A stretch of 64,000 nucleotides of DNA from Sycobia sp. Sy_11 (Eukaryota; Arthropoda; Insecta; Hymenoptera; Epichrysomallidae). A model generated the notes under the pieces. That model made no database searches and was not told where the DNA came from. It saw only the letters and a list, made by a program, of their open reading frames with translations. Location: the NCBI GenBank assembly GCA_018907035.1, contig JACCIC010000167.1, forward strand, positions 620,001 to 684,000, given 5' to 3'. Each line of letters opens with the position of its first letter. The stretch's first letter is position 1. Positions 1 through 9,978 of this stretch are shown here, one piece after another. Both the position numbers and the translations under genes were made by a program.

Positions 1-2
1 AT

Positions 3-1144
3 CATCTGGAGCGACTTGGTGAGAAGATCAGCCAACTGTTGGATTGTGTGAAAGATAGGCATAACATGCACAAGACCATTAAGGATCTTGCTCGTTCTAT
101 TAATGCCTCATACAAATGCATCAGTATGGCAGAGGATGATCTGTTGCAGTATCACCGTCCCGGTACTGATGAAGTGGTGACTCAGACTACGCAGAGTCTA
201 CGCTCTAATACCAAACGAAGTGCACCCGAAGGAATAGATTCCACTTCTAAAACAGTAGGTAGCAAAAGGACGAAAGAACCATCACTCGGCTTAAGGGGGC
301 CATCAGAATCAGTTGGAGTATCTATAAGGAAGTCTGAGGCCAAGGAAAATCAGTGGTAGTCCATCAAGCGCAAGAAGCCCAAAGGTAAAGATAAAGAATT
401 ACCTAGTGCACGCAGACTTATTGGACGAAATAGACCTAATTCCATTTTAATTAAGGCCAATAAAGGAGTTACATACGCGGAGGTACTGCGTCAAGTAATG
501 AATGACCCGGAGTTATCTCATGTGAAGAATGAGGTTAACATGATACGCAGAAATGCAAGCGGTGCCCGGGTATTTTAGTTAGAACTGACAGCCAAAGATG
601 CAACTGAGTTGGCTCGCATTGTTGAAACTACGGTTGGCCATAGCGCATCTACTTCGGTCCTGACTAATCTTATTAGTTTGGAGATTAAAGCTATAGATGA
701 GGTCACTACAAAGGATGAAGTCTTAGAGGCTCTGAAATCATACCTCGAACTAAAGGAAACTAACATGCTAATCGCTCGTTCCTTGCGGCAAGCTTATGGG
801 GGTACTCAGACAGCGGTGGTGTCTGTACCATATAGCCACGCAGCTGAGTTACTACGTGCAGGGCATGTTCGAATCGGATGGGTCAGCTGCAGAGTTCGAA
901 AAAAACAGAAATAAGGCGCTGCTTCAGGTGTTGGCATACTGGTCATTTAGCGGCCGTGTGCTCGGGCCCTGACAGAACTAATCGTTGCAGACACTGCGGT
1001 AGAAAAGACCATCTATCCAAGCTGTGTGCAACTGAGCCCTGCTGTTTACTCTGTAAATTTAAAGGAAAAAAGGAGATTAACCATCCAGCATACAGCTATA
1101 AGTGCCCGATCACTGTGAAGTTTTTCAACCGACATAAAACATGA
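3..1144 (+). pseudogene. R1-clade ORF1 (gag-like, triple CCHC), broken
   Basis: The nucleic-acid-binding ORF1 protein of an R1-type LINE, which packages element RNA. The frame is open from the window start, so the N-terminus is missing. In-frame TAG codons lie at 357-359 and 577-579. Near 890-905 the reading shifts by one frame into the zinc-knuckle part. The C-terminus at about 914-1115 carries three knuckles, CFRCWHTGH, CRHCGRKDH and CLLCKFKG, an arrangement usual for R1-clade ORF1. The stop TGA (1142-1144) overlaps the ORF2 ATG (1141-1143) in an ATGA arrangement. The N-terminal 350 bp is polar and low in motifs. Confidence 0.8.
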
Positions 1145-4069
1145 GAATAATCCAACTAAATACTAACCATTGCGTAGCGGCCCATGACCTGCTGAAACAG
1201 ACAATAAAGGAGCTAAGCATAGACATTGCTGTAATCTCCGAACCATATTGCGACAGGGGCAGACCACAGCGCTGGATAAGTGGAGTCATCGGAGCAAATT
1301 GATATCCTGGACTAAAATACAAGAAAGATACGTCTTTAGTGTATATGCTCCTCCAAGCTTCACGGACAAGCAGTTTGAAATCCTTGTAGCTAAATTAGTT
1401 GATGAGGCCATGGACAAGAAACCATTATTAATCGCTGGCGATTTTAACGCGTGGTCCAGAGCCTGGAGAAGCGCTTCAACAAATAACAGAGGTAGTATGC
1501 TGCTTGATGGCCTTTATTCTCTTCAACTCCACGTGGTTAATAAGGGATTTGAATCCACTTTCATTAGGGGAGATAAACAATCAGTCATTGATGTAACATT
1601 CGCCAGTGATGACCTGATTCAGCGGATCCTTAATTGGAGAGTAAGCGACCTTTACACCCACAGTGATCACAGGGCGATCTTGTACGAGATTGCAGAGATG
1701 AAAGTGAAGAACAAGTGCAATGAGTGGGTGCCCATACGGAAATGGAACATCAGATCGCTAGGCCGTGAAGTGTTCGCCACTATCATATCAGAAGAGCGTT
1801 TAGAATATGGTGCACCAGGCCATCTGACAAATACACTCATGAAGCATATCTCTGCAGCATGCGATGCGTCGATAACTATGTTTAAGAGCGGATTTAAACA
1901 TCGTCAATCTGTCTACTGGTTTACAAATGAAATTGCAGAATTGCGCAAGCATTGTCATCGCGCACGTAGACTTGCCCAAAGAACCCGCACCCATCATGAT
2001 ACGTTTAATAGTTTATTTAAAGATGCACAAAGAGCGCTTGTCAAAACCATTAAGGCAAGCAAGCGTCGATGCTGGCTTGAACTGTGTTCAGAAGCCAACA
2101 ATGACTTACGGGGACGACCATACAAAACAGTCATGGCACGATTGAGTAGGGCACCAATGCAACGCACTAGCACGGTATTGATTGACAAGATTGTTTCCGC
2201 TCTCTTTCCCAATTACACCCAAGGGATTGTACTGCGCACGCAACACACGGACGATATACCTTCTATAACAGAAATGGAGGCACATAATGCTTACGCTAAG
2301 ATTAGAGACAATGCTGCCCCTGGCCCTGATGGTATCCCTAATACTGCAGATAAGTTGGCGATATAGAAGAACCCATCTATCTTTCTAAATGTATATAATG
2401 CTTGTCTCCTTGAGGGTATTTTTTCTGATTGCTGGAAAACTCAAAGGTTAGTCCTGTTACCTAAGGGCAATAAGCCACTTGATGATCCGTCATCATACAG
2501 GCCATTGTGTATGCTCGATTCGGTAGGTAAAATATTTGAAAAAATAATATGTAGCCGACTGGAAGCATTCACTGAAGGATTGCACGGCTTATCCTCACGC
2601 CAATTTGGATTTCGGAAATCAAGATCAACAGTCGATGCTATTAAACTGGTAGTCTGTACCGCAAGAAATGCAATCAGTGGCAAGAGGTGGAAAGGTGGCA
2701 CTAAACAGTATTGTGCCATTGTCGTTCTAGATGTCAAGAATGCCTTTAATTCAGCCCGCTGGTCTTCTATTATGGTCTTCTATTATTCTTAAAGAGTTCA
2801 GAGTACCTGGTTATTTACAGAATGTCGTGGCCAGCTACTTTGAGAATAGGATAATATTATACCGAACGGATGAAGGCATTGTATCGCATAAGGTTACTGC
2901 GGGAGTTCCCCAGGGCTCAGTTATGGGACCTATATTGTGGAATATTATGTATGATGGCGTGTTGAGGATTCCACAACCGCCTGGTTCAATAACAGTAGGG
3001 TACGCCGACAATATCGCTCTAGTAGTGACGGCTAAGACCCTTGATGAACTCACTGAAAATGCCAATGAGGCAATCAGCAACATCAGTAGATGGATTAAGT
3101 CGGCTGGTCAACAATTTGCGGAGCACAAGACAGAAGTAGTTCTTGTCAGCAGTTGTAAGAAGGTAGATAGTATTACTCTTAAAGTTGGTAGCTGCCGCAT
3201 TAGTTCTGCGCCATCTTTACGATACTTGGGTGTACAGCTTGATGCCAGGTTAAACTTCAAAGAGCATCTAAAGATATCTGGCGAAAAAGCGCATCAAGTT
3301 TCAGCTGCCTTGTGTCGACTCATGCCTAACATTGGTGGCCCACGCCCAACCCAGAGGAAGCTATTAGCTTATGTTGCTAATTCTGTCAGCATGTATGCAG
3401 TGCCAATCTGGCATCATGCATGTGGAATTAAATCATATTGTGAGCTGGCAATTGCAACCTGTCGCCGCTCCTGTACACGTATTATTAGTAGTTACAGGCC
3501 AGTATCCACCGACGCTGCTGAGGTACTTGCCGGAATTCTTCCTTTCGATTTAGCTGGAGATGAACTGGCTAGGCTGCAAAACACATGTAAGGCCGCAGTG
3601 GATTCTCTACAAGGTGCTAAAAACGTGGAACGTCATTGTTCTGTAGAAATGTGACAAAAACGATGGAACGATTCTATCAAAGGCCGATGGACTTATCGTA
3701 TCCTTCCAGTCATACACAGATGGATCAACAGGAAACACGGGGAACTAGATTTCCACCTAACCCAGTTGCTGACTGGACATTGTTGTTTTAGGTTCTATTT
3801 CCACCGTTTTCACCTGGATACTAATGATTCCTACCCGATCTGTTCGACATTGGTTGAGGATGCCGAGAACATATTAGTGAACTACCCTCGTTTTAGAACA
3901 CAACTTAAGCACTTGATGAACACCATCAATAAGCCAATAAGACCAAAGAGCATCCTATCGATAATGCTGAAATCTTCTGAAAACTAGAAGGCAGTAGCCA
4001 GTTTCGCAAAAGAGGTGATGATCAAACTTAGAAATGCCGATAGAATTAGGCGAATGGCCCAGGATGAAT
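1141..4069 (+). pseudogene. R1-clade ORF2 (APE endonuclease + reverse transcriptase), broken
   Basis: Endonuclease and reverse transcriptase for target-primed reverse transcription. It starts at ATG 1141 (MRIIQLNTN). The endonuclease loses a segment and changes frame around 1290-1305, then runs through GDFNAW (about 1437-1455) and SDHRA (about 1660). The frame is interrupted by TAG at 2364-2366, continues into RT (SSYRPLCMLD, QFGFRKSRST, LDVKNAFNS) and shifts again near 2755-2790. It goes on with PQGSVMGP and GYADN to TGA at 3652-3654. A degraded C-terminal cysteine/histidine region reads on in other frames to about 4069. The catalytic box is YADN where YADD is expected. Confidence 0.82.
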
Positions 4070-4281
4070 GAGGCTAGCTGATTCTATTTTAAGTTGCAGA
4101 GGACGAACACCGAACCCCTGATCACTTGTGTGGATGGGGGACGTAGGATAGTGTCATAAAAAGAGGAGCCGTATAGGCTAACTAACAGCCCCGCCGAAGT
4201 AATATTCCCGGATAGTTCCGGCGGCATGCTTGTTTCGAGAGGCCACTAGTGCAGAGCTCGCTCTGCCTACGCCTAATAAAA

Positions 4282-4315
4282 AACACATACACACATACAC
4301 ACACACACACACACT
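4282..4315 (+). repeat. ACAY/AC microsatellite at LINE 3' end
   Basis: The tract starts with ACACATAC-type tetranucleotides and becomes pure AC. It lies directly after the R1-clade 3' UTR. It may be the remnant of the insertion target rather than a tail made by the element. Confidence 0.85.
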
Positions 4316-4316
4316 A

Positions 4317-4915
4317 GAATATTTAAAGATTTTACACGCTAGTTGTGTTTAACGAACATAAATTGCGGACACCGTAGCTAATTATTTATTATAATAATTG
4401 GCCTGAATTCATTCCACGCGATCTTTTGTATTAATTTAATTCAAAACGCGATTACCAGGTTATAGAAATAATTATTACCTTGATATCGTCAATCCCAGTT
4501 AAATCACAAATAAACGTGCACGCCCGCTCTTCATATGAAACTGACCAAGGTGGATGAAATAATATTTCTCCTTGTTGAAATGTTGGCCCTGGTTATTTTC
4601 CGTTCTGGTTACGGTCTCCACCAAAAATCTTAAAATGGACTGAAAGGTACACCAATATTTTATACTATACACTGCCGAATCTTTAATATCAAACTACTAG
4701 CTCATGAACAACTTAATTTATAATACGATGCCCGTTAAACCACCTTCTAGACATTATCAGTCCTCGTTCAACATGGAAACTCGATACCCGCGAGTATTCT
4801 TACTGCAAAGTAATTCGTCCTTAAACGAAGAAAAGTTATATAGGGAGTTCTTAATAAAAATCAATTCACTTTACAAAAAAGTAGAAAAAATATAACTTTA
4901 TTAAAAAATAATATT
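4317..4915. other. AT-rich interval, no gene seen
   Basis: A 63-codon open frame at 4704-4895 has no recognisable motif and a composition like its surroundings. I see no TIRs, repeats or homology to other parts of the window. Confidence 0.6.
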
Positions 4916-5870
4916 ATATACAGTGTGTACCAAAAGTTTTAATACTAGGGGTACAAAAGATGCAATCAATGTATAAAATTTTTTCAACCAACGTTCTAGT
5001 CAAAGTAGTCTCCATTAAATGTAATACACAAGTTGACACGATCTTCCAGTCTCTTTATGCCTTTTACAAACTCCTCTTTTGGAATACTTCTTAATTTCGA
5101 TGTCATAGTTTCTCGTATCTCGTCTATCGACGCAAAACGGTTTCCTTTCAAGTCCATTTTTAATTCTGGAAACAGAAAGTAGTCAGTGGGACTCAAATTC
5201 TGCTAGTATAATGGGTGACTCAGTACAGGCACCATTTTTTTGGCTAAAAATTGAGTATTAGTTGCCGCGGTATGTTCTAGTGGATTGTCCTATAAGAGGA
5301 AACAAGAGCAGTCTTGCCAGAACTCGGATCTAATACGTACAATTCTTTTCCACAAGTTTTTTATCTCTTGTTGGTAAAATGCAGCATCCATAATAGTACC
5401 CTGAGAATAAACAAAATAATTAACATTGTCTTTAAGTTTTGATTTTTGAATGCAGAATGTTTTTGATAGCGGCGAGTTTTTGCCAAGCCACTCAGTACTT
5501 TAATAATTCTATACTTTACGTAGAAGAAACTCTTTGCTCTCCATGTTCAGTAATCGATTCGACCAAAACGCACGCACACCTTCTTTTTTCAAGTCGTTCG
5601 TTATAATACATTGAACGATAGATTTTGGTATTTCAGTTTTTCAAAGTAATCTGTAACCAGAGTTGCGATTATCCTTTCACGCAGCTAGGAAGTTGTCGAT
5701 GCCATTGTCACTCTTCGTGTCGCATGGCCGTTGAGCTCTTTTCGTCGTCTCCAACCGACTCTCTATCTGCCACAAAGAGGTTATACCATCGAAAAATAGT
5801 AGCACGAAGCATAATAATCATGTTGTACTTTTACCAAATTTAAAGCAAAATTAAATTGCAACATGTTCTT
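4916..5870 (-). mobile_element. Degenerate mariner remnant
   Basis: Reads on the minus strand. The C-terminal transposase box SPTDYFLFPELK lies at about 5165-5196. Before it, in another frame, comes DNPLEHTAATNTQFLAKK, a decayed form of the HDNAPxHTA block. The N-terminal helix-turn-helix end can be recognised at about 5700-5830 (RWYNLF, RESVGDDEKS). The left edge, ACAGTGTGTACCAAAAG, looks like a terminal inverted repeat, but I found no matching right TIR. The order fits a roughly 950 bp shrunken mariner. Confidence 0.75.
4996..5845 (-). pseudogene. mariner transposase pseudogene (D,D34D type)
   Basis: A cut-and-paste transposase relic broken by several frameshifts and stops. Only the last 66 codons (5196 back to the TAG at 4996-4998) are continuously open, ending GDYFD. 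The third catalytic aspartate is in SPTDYF. The second is probably in the decayed DNPLEHT block. The N-terminal DNA-binding part is in a different frame. It is much too damaged to be active. Confidence 0.72.
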
Positions 5871-6098
5871 CGATATTTTTATTCATCTTAAAGAATAACA
5901 GCGATTGCTTTGCTATTGCTACGCAAACAGCTACTGAATACTATATGTAATCCAATGAACAAGACACTATGTATATAGTTAGAGGAAAGTTGTAGTAACT
6001 AGTGGCCAAAGTTTCATGAATATGATTTTATACCTGTAGTTTCACAGTTTTTAGGACATAGTGTGAATATATACATTAGGAAGCGAAATTAGTTCCCG
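5871..6098. other. AT-rich interval, no gene seen
   Basis: No open frame, TIR or repeat of note between the mariner remnant and the LINE fragment. Confidence 0.5.
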
Positions 6099-6240
6099 AA
6101 GCTCTTTTCCGAGCTGCGGGAAGCAGTCGAGGAAATGCAACAAGAAGGTATCTTTTTAGTGGGTATGCCTTTGTGTAGGTGATTCCCACATACCCGGGGA
6201 CCGGACCCTGGGATCCATAAAGGATTTCTCTCCACCTCTA
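6099..6240 (+). mobile_element. 5'-truncated R1-type LINE 3' end
   Basis: About 85 bp (GAAGCTCTTTTC to TTGTGTAGGTGATT) match the 3' UTR of the R1-clade element at 25044-25130 (AGCTCTTTTCAGAGC to GGTGATT) with few changes. Here the UTR runs another 65 bp, to about 6240, and ends in TATAAAAATT followed by an ATT microsatellite. It is a dead-on-arrival copy of the same family, truncated inside the 3' UTR. Confidence 0.75.
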
Positions 6241-6245
6241 TAAAA

Positions 6246-6292
<47 letters not shown>

Positions 6293-6326
6293 CATCATCA
6301 TCATCATCATCATCATCATTATTATT
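6246..6326 (+). repeat. (ATT)n / (ATC)n microsatellite
   Basis: About 45 bp of ATT units followed by about 28 bp of ATC units and two more ATT. It lies directly downstream of the LINE 3' end, so it may be the element tail or its landing site. Confidence 0.95.
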
Positions 6327-6441
6327 TAAATGATCTTTGTTGAATCAATATTTTATTTTAAAATATTACACTTAAAGATGTAAGTAAAGTATTAGCAGGC
6401 GAACTTAGTTTCCGACCTTTTTTAACGAAAAAAGGACATTT

Positions 6442-7056
6442 ATGATGGAAAATGGATACACGTTAGCTTCGCCTTTATCACCGGTTATAGCTAATTTAGT
6501 TATGAAAAAGTTGCAAAGTATAGCCTTGTCAAAATTGCTTTTTGAACCAATGATATTTAAGAGATGTGTTGATGATATCCTTACAATTGTTCCAGAAGTT
6601 TTTGTGGATGAAATGGTGGATATTTTTAATTCTGTACATGACAGAATTAAATTTACAAGGGAGGTTGAAGATAATAGTCAGTTAAGTTTTCTGGACATTA
6701 ATGTCATTAGATGTAGTAATAATAAGGTGAAACTTAATTGGTATAGAAAGCCTACTTGGTCAGGTAGGTTTTTAGATTTTAATTCACACCACCAATTTGG
6801 AAACAAAATTGGAGCATTAAAAGGTGTCATTGACAGAGCAATTAAATTGTCACATAAAGGTTTTAGACAAAATAGTTTACAGATAGTAAGAGAGACTTTC
6901 ATTAATAATGGTTATCCAATTCAATTTATTAATAGATTAATTGCTGAGAGATTGTTTGACATTTATAATACCAAAAATAGACATAGTGCAGGAATTGATA
7001 TGAACGGAGGCAAAATTATTGTCTTGCCATATGTTCGAGGATTGTCTGAAATATAA
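6442..7056 (+). pseudogene. Penelope-type reverse transcriptase, C-terminal half
   Basis: An open frame of 204 codons. It starts inside RT at the SPLSPVIANLVM block, goes through CVDDILTI (catalytic aspartate pair, about 6560-6585), LSFLDINV and WYRKPTWSGRFLDF, and ends with the thumb-like tail NGYPIQFINRLI. These are Penelope/TERT-like RT features, not those of LINE or LTR RTs. The palm N-terminal to motif B is missing, so the product cannot be active. It ends in TAA, and the GIY-YIG part follows in another frame. Confidence 0.85.
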
Positions 7057-7100
7057 CATTCAAATTTTCTTTAAAAATAGCAATAATTTGAGTAGAGTGT

Positions 7101-7458
7101 TTAATAATTGCAAAGACAAGGATGATTTATGCTTAAAATCAGGAATTGTTTACAAGATTAATTGTATAGATTGTGATAAATACTATATTTGACAAACCGG
7201 TAGATATTTAAAAAAAAGAATTTATGAACATAAATATAGTTTAGGTAGCTCACATATTACTTCCGGTTTAAAAGAGCATTATTTAAAGTTTTTACATTCT
7301 TTTGATTTTGTGAATGTTGATATTTGGAACATGGTATTAATAATAAGTATAAAAGGGTGAGTCTTGAAAGTATTCACATTTCCAGGAATCGCAATAATGT
7401 GAATTTAATGTTAGAGTCTGGTAGATTGGACAGTGTTTATCATTCCTTATTAAATTGA
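7101..7458 (+). pseudogene. GIY-YIG endonuclease domain of Penelope-like element, broken
   Basis: Target-nicking domain. The readable parts are GIVYKINCIDCDKYYI, then a TGA stop at 7190-7192 where the YIG glycine is expected, then QTGRYLKKRIYEHKYS. A cysteine pair CIDC precedes the YYI core, as in Penelope GIY-YIG domains. Downstream reading needs frame changes and ends at TGA 7456-7458. The domain is clearly recognisable but inactive. Confidence 0.8.
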
Positions 7459-7559
7459 TTGATTTTGGACAATTTGTGTAGAGGGAGAATTTAGATTTAA
7501 TTTACTAAATTTGGTGGTGGGGATGGGTATATATAGATTAGAATATAAGGTTTAGTTTA

Positions 7560-7599
7560 GTCCTTGATGAGGAGCCGTAGCGAGCTCGAAACGTTGGAC
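7560..7599 (+). ncRNA. Hammerhead-ribozyme-like motif in Penelope 3' region
   Basis: Laid out as: stem I GTCC (7560-7563) pairing with GGAC (7596-7599); core TTGATGA (7564-7570); stem II GAGC (7572-7575) with GCTC (7584-7587) around the loop CGTAGCGA; core GAAA (7588-7591); minimal stem III ACGT (7591-7594) followed by T7595 at the predicted cleavage point. Penelope-like elements are known to carry hammerheads with very short stem III in their terminal repeats. One core base differs: the canonical CTGATGA starts with C, here T. Activity is therefore doubtful. Confidence 0.45.
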
Positions 7600-7866
7600 A
7601 AGTTTTCAATTAGGTAAAGGTGGTGGGGACAGTCAGACTGCACTTTACTAACAAAGAATTTTTTCAGCTAATATTTTATTTTCAGATTAGTCTAAGGGGG
7701 TAAATGAAACAAGGACAGTCTGAATTTAATTTTTAGTTTTTATTTTTAATTTTTATTTAATTTTTATTTTTATTTATATTTTTATTTTTAATTTTTATTT
7801 TATTTTTATTTTTATTTTTATTTTTACATTGAATTGATTGGACTGTAAGACCAATAAAAAATATTT

Positions 7867-9060
7867 ATTAATTTAGACGTTAGCTTAATCAAAATCTTTT
7901 CCGTTATTTTCTACTACTTTTTCCCATCTTTCTGGGAATATGGCGATACCATGGCGAAAGAATGATGGCGGTTACGAGGCGATCCAATCATCAAATACTC
8001 GCACTTCTTGAACATGTTGAAAGTGTGTATCAACGAGGTCTGAATAGCTGGTAATCAGAAAGCACTATGTCTGACGAGTACGATGGGTACGGCAACAGTT
8101 TCCATTCGTGCTCTAATAGAATGTTTTTGACGGCTTTTGCAATATGTGGTCGAGCATTGTCATGCAAGAGAATGACTTTGCGCCTATTGCTCGCGATCGC
8201 TGATCTATGTTCGATCAATTTCTGTTGCAAATCATTCAGTTGACGTTTGTATACGTTGGCAGCGATGGTTTCAGTCGGTTTTAGCAGCTTATAGTACAAC
8301 ACACCCTGTTGGTCTCACCAAATGCACAGCAATACCCTTCGGTCGTGGATGCTTAATTTTGGCGTTGATGTGGACGATTGGCCAGCGTCCACCCATTACT
8401 TTTTGCACTTAAGATTGTAATAGTAAATCCACTTGCCATCGCTAGTCATACACCACAGAAAACTCTTCTTCATTGCCTGGCAAGTAAAGACAGTGCGATG
8501 TTGTATCGATTTATAATGGCACTTTCGGTCAAATCGTGTTGCATCCATTTTCATTCTTTACGAATCTGTCCAATCGCATGTAAAAGTTTACCAACTGCTC
8601 TGTCTTTGACTCCTAACTCATTAGCGAGTTTTTTCTGCGTTTGAGCTGAGCTTTCCTCCAATAATATTTGCAATTTACTATCTTTAAGCTTTTCCGGTTA
8701 TTCAGAACGTTCTTTGTGATTAACATTAGTATCTTCACGTCTAAAGCGCGGAAACCACTCTTTATACGTTGTAAGCGATGGAGCTTGTTCGCCATAACAT
8801 TCTTGAAGCAATCGATAAGTTTCTGCTATACTTTTTATTCAAATAAAAATAGTGTAAAAGGACATGTCAAAAAACGATTTATCACGATTCATTTTTCCCT
8901 GATTCCAAAACTATAATGTTTACACAAATTATGGTACATTTACTGGTAAATGCCAAAACCAAAAAAATAAGTACTAGCTAGATCCGATACATTTGACTTT
9001 TCGTACTACTTATATCGCCATCTAAACGTGAAGGTCGCAAACAAAGTTCACCTCCGAATA
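7867..9060 (-). mobile_element. mariner element, degenerate, near full length
   Basis: Minus-strand mariner of about 1.2 kb. The transposase relic spans 7885-8892. The 5' flank (about 8983-9057) contains the segment CATTTGACTTTTCGTACTAC through CACCTCCGAATATATA, which occurs again at 9871-9945. The left (3') edge abuts the Penelope 3' end at about 7866. I could not match clean TIRs at the two ends, so the borders are approximate. Confidence 0.75.
7885..8892 (-). pseudogene. mariner transposase pseudogene (about 336 codons)
   Basis: Runs from ATG 8892 to TAA 7885-7887, close to the usual 345 aa. Visible in order on the minus strand: YKEWFPRFRREDTN (HTH end), LANELGVKDRAVGK (second HTH), SDGKWIYY at the first catalytic site (GDEKW in active relatives), WDQQGV-type region LYYKLLKPTETI, LHDNARPHIAKAV (second Asp), YSSDIVLSDYQLF (third Asp), then a C-terminal PERWEK-like part. 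Several frameshifts and stops separate these blocks. It is inactive. Confidence 0.8.
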
Positions 9061-9592
9061 TATATATATACTCATAATATTGAAATTTCAATAACAGCAA
9101 CTACAGAATTCTTGAAGCCTAATTTGCGAATACAATGTATCTAAATATAAAATTTTTTTACGAATAGAAAAATTAAAAGAATTAATTGTATTTAAAATGA
9201 AAACTGTTTGTTAATGAAATATTAGTTTACTAGGTATAATAGTTTAATTATATTTTAAGTTTATCTAGAAAAATTCGTTTTTTTAATTAAAAATTCCAAT
9301 TAATAATTATAATGGTTAATCTACGACAGGCCATAGAAGGTTAAATTAACAATTCATATTATTAGGAATACAGCCTTTTTACAGAAGCGACCTTAATACC
9401 AAAGGATGCATCTTCGGTAGAATTGTAGACTTTATTGATCATTAGTAGGTGACTGCACCGCCAATAATATTATGTCAACGAAATATGCAAACTTAAAAAT
9501 TAAAAATAGTACTTATGTCGACTGTTCTAAATTAAATTAATAAATATTTTTATTAATTTTTCGCAGCATTTATCAGCAATAATTTTATCAAT
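9061..9592. other. AT-rich interval, no gene seen
   Basis: AT-rich DNA with a short (TA)n at 9060-9072. No open frame or homology to recognised elements. Confidence 0.5.
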
Positions 9593-9870
9593 ATTTAAGT
9601 TTAGTCCTTTAATATGATCCGTAGCTGTTTGAAACTTTGAGCGTTAAACGAAAATTTAAATTTAAGGTGATGGGGGCAGTCAAGTTGTATTTTACAAACA
9701 AGAATATAGTTTATTTTTAAAATTTTTAATTTTTAATCTAATTTTATTTTATTTGTAGTAGTAATTTCTATTTCAGCGTCTTCTGGGGTGATCATAAACA
9801 AGGACAGTCTGATTGTCATTATTTTAGTATAATATATTATAGTGTAGACTGTAATACCGATAAAAATATT
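9593..9870 (+). mobile_element. Second, diverged Penelope-like 3' end
   Basis: Parallels 7550-7866: TTTAGTCCTTTAATATGATCCGTAGC against TTTAGTCCTTGATGAGGAGCCGTAGC split over the same spacing, then GGTGATGGGGGCAGTCA, a T/A-rich stretch, ACAAGGACAGTCTGA, and the terminal GACTGTAATACCGATAAAAATATTT. The hammerhead-like core is destroyed here (TTAATAT in place of TGATGAG). No RT precedes it, so it is a 3' fragment or an isolated terminal repeat. Confidence 0.65.
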
Positions 9871-9941
9871 TGACACATTTGACTTTTCGTACTACTTATA
9901 TCGCCATCTAAACGTGAAGGTCGGAAACAAATTTCACCTCC

Positions 9942-9945
<4 letters not shown>
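9871..9945 (-). mobile_element. mariner 5'-end fragment
   Basis: Matches 8983-9057 almost base for base (two changes in the final third). That segment is the outer 5' flank of the mariner at 7867-9060. No transposase sequence remains, so this is an end fragment or an internally deleted copy. Confidence 0.55.

Positions 9946-9975
<30 letters not shown>
9943..9975. repeat. (TA)n microsatellite
   Basis: About 33 bp of TA repeats, followed at once by TGTGAGGAGTCACGAG. Confidence 0.95.

Positions 9976-9978
<3 letters not shown>

Larger units (their letters stand above)
1..4316 (+). mobile_element. R1-clade non-LTR retrotransposon, 5' end outside window
   Basis: A LINE copy fills the left edge. 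The order is gag-like ORF1, endonuclease/reverse transcriptase ORF2, a 3' UTR of about 210 bp, then an ACAY/AC microsatellite. The clade call comes from the triple zinc-knuckle ORF1, the APE-type endonuclease motifs GDFNAW and SDHRA, and the RT block. Families of this clade such as Waldo and Mino are known to insert into ACAY or AC repeats, so the microsatellite right after the UTR is probably the target site (inference). The copy is dead: it has stops, frameshifts and an endonuclease deletion. Confidence 0.85.
6340..7866 (+). mobile_element. Penelope-like element, 5' truncated
   Basis: Contains the C-terminal half of a Penelope-type reverse transcriptase (6442-7056), a decayed GIY-YIG endonuclease (about 7101-7458) and a 3' non-coding part of about 400 bp with a hammerhead-like motif at 7560-7599. 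RT followed by GIY-YIG is the diagnostic layout of Penelope-like elements. The 3' part after about 7735 is a run of TTTTTATT-type low-complexity DNA and ends near GACTGTAAGACCAATAAAAAATATTT. A second, diverged copy of this 3' end lies at 9593-9870. Confidence 0.85.

Noticed and set aside
4704..4895. Small open frame of 63 codons
   Set aside because: No motif, AT-rich, average length for chance frames here.
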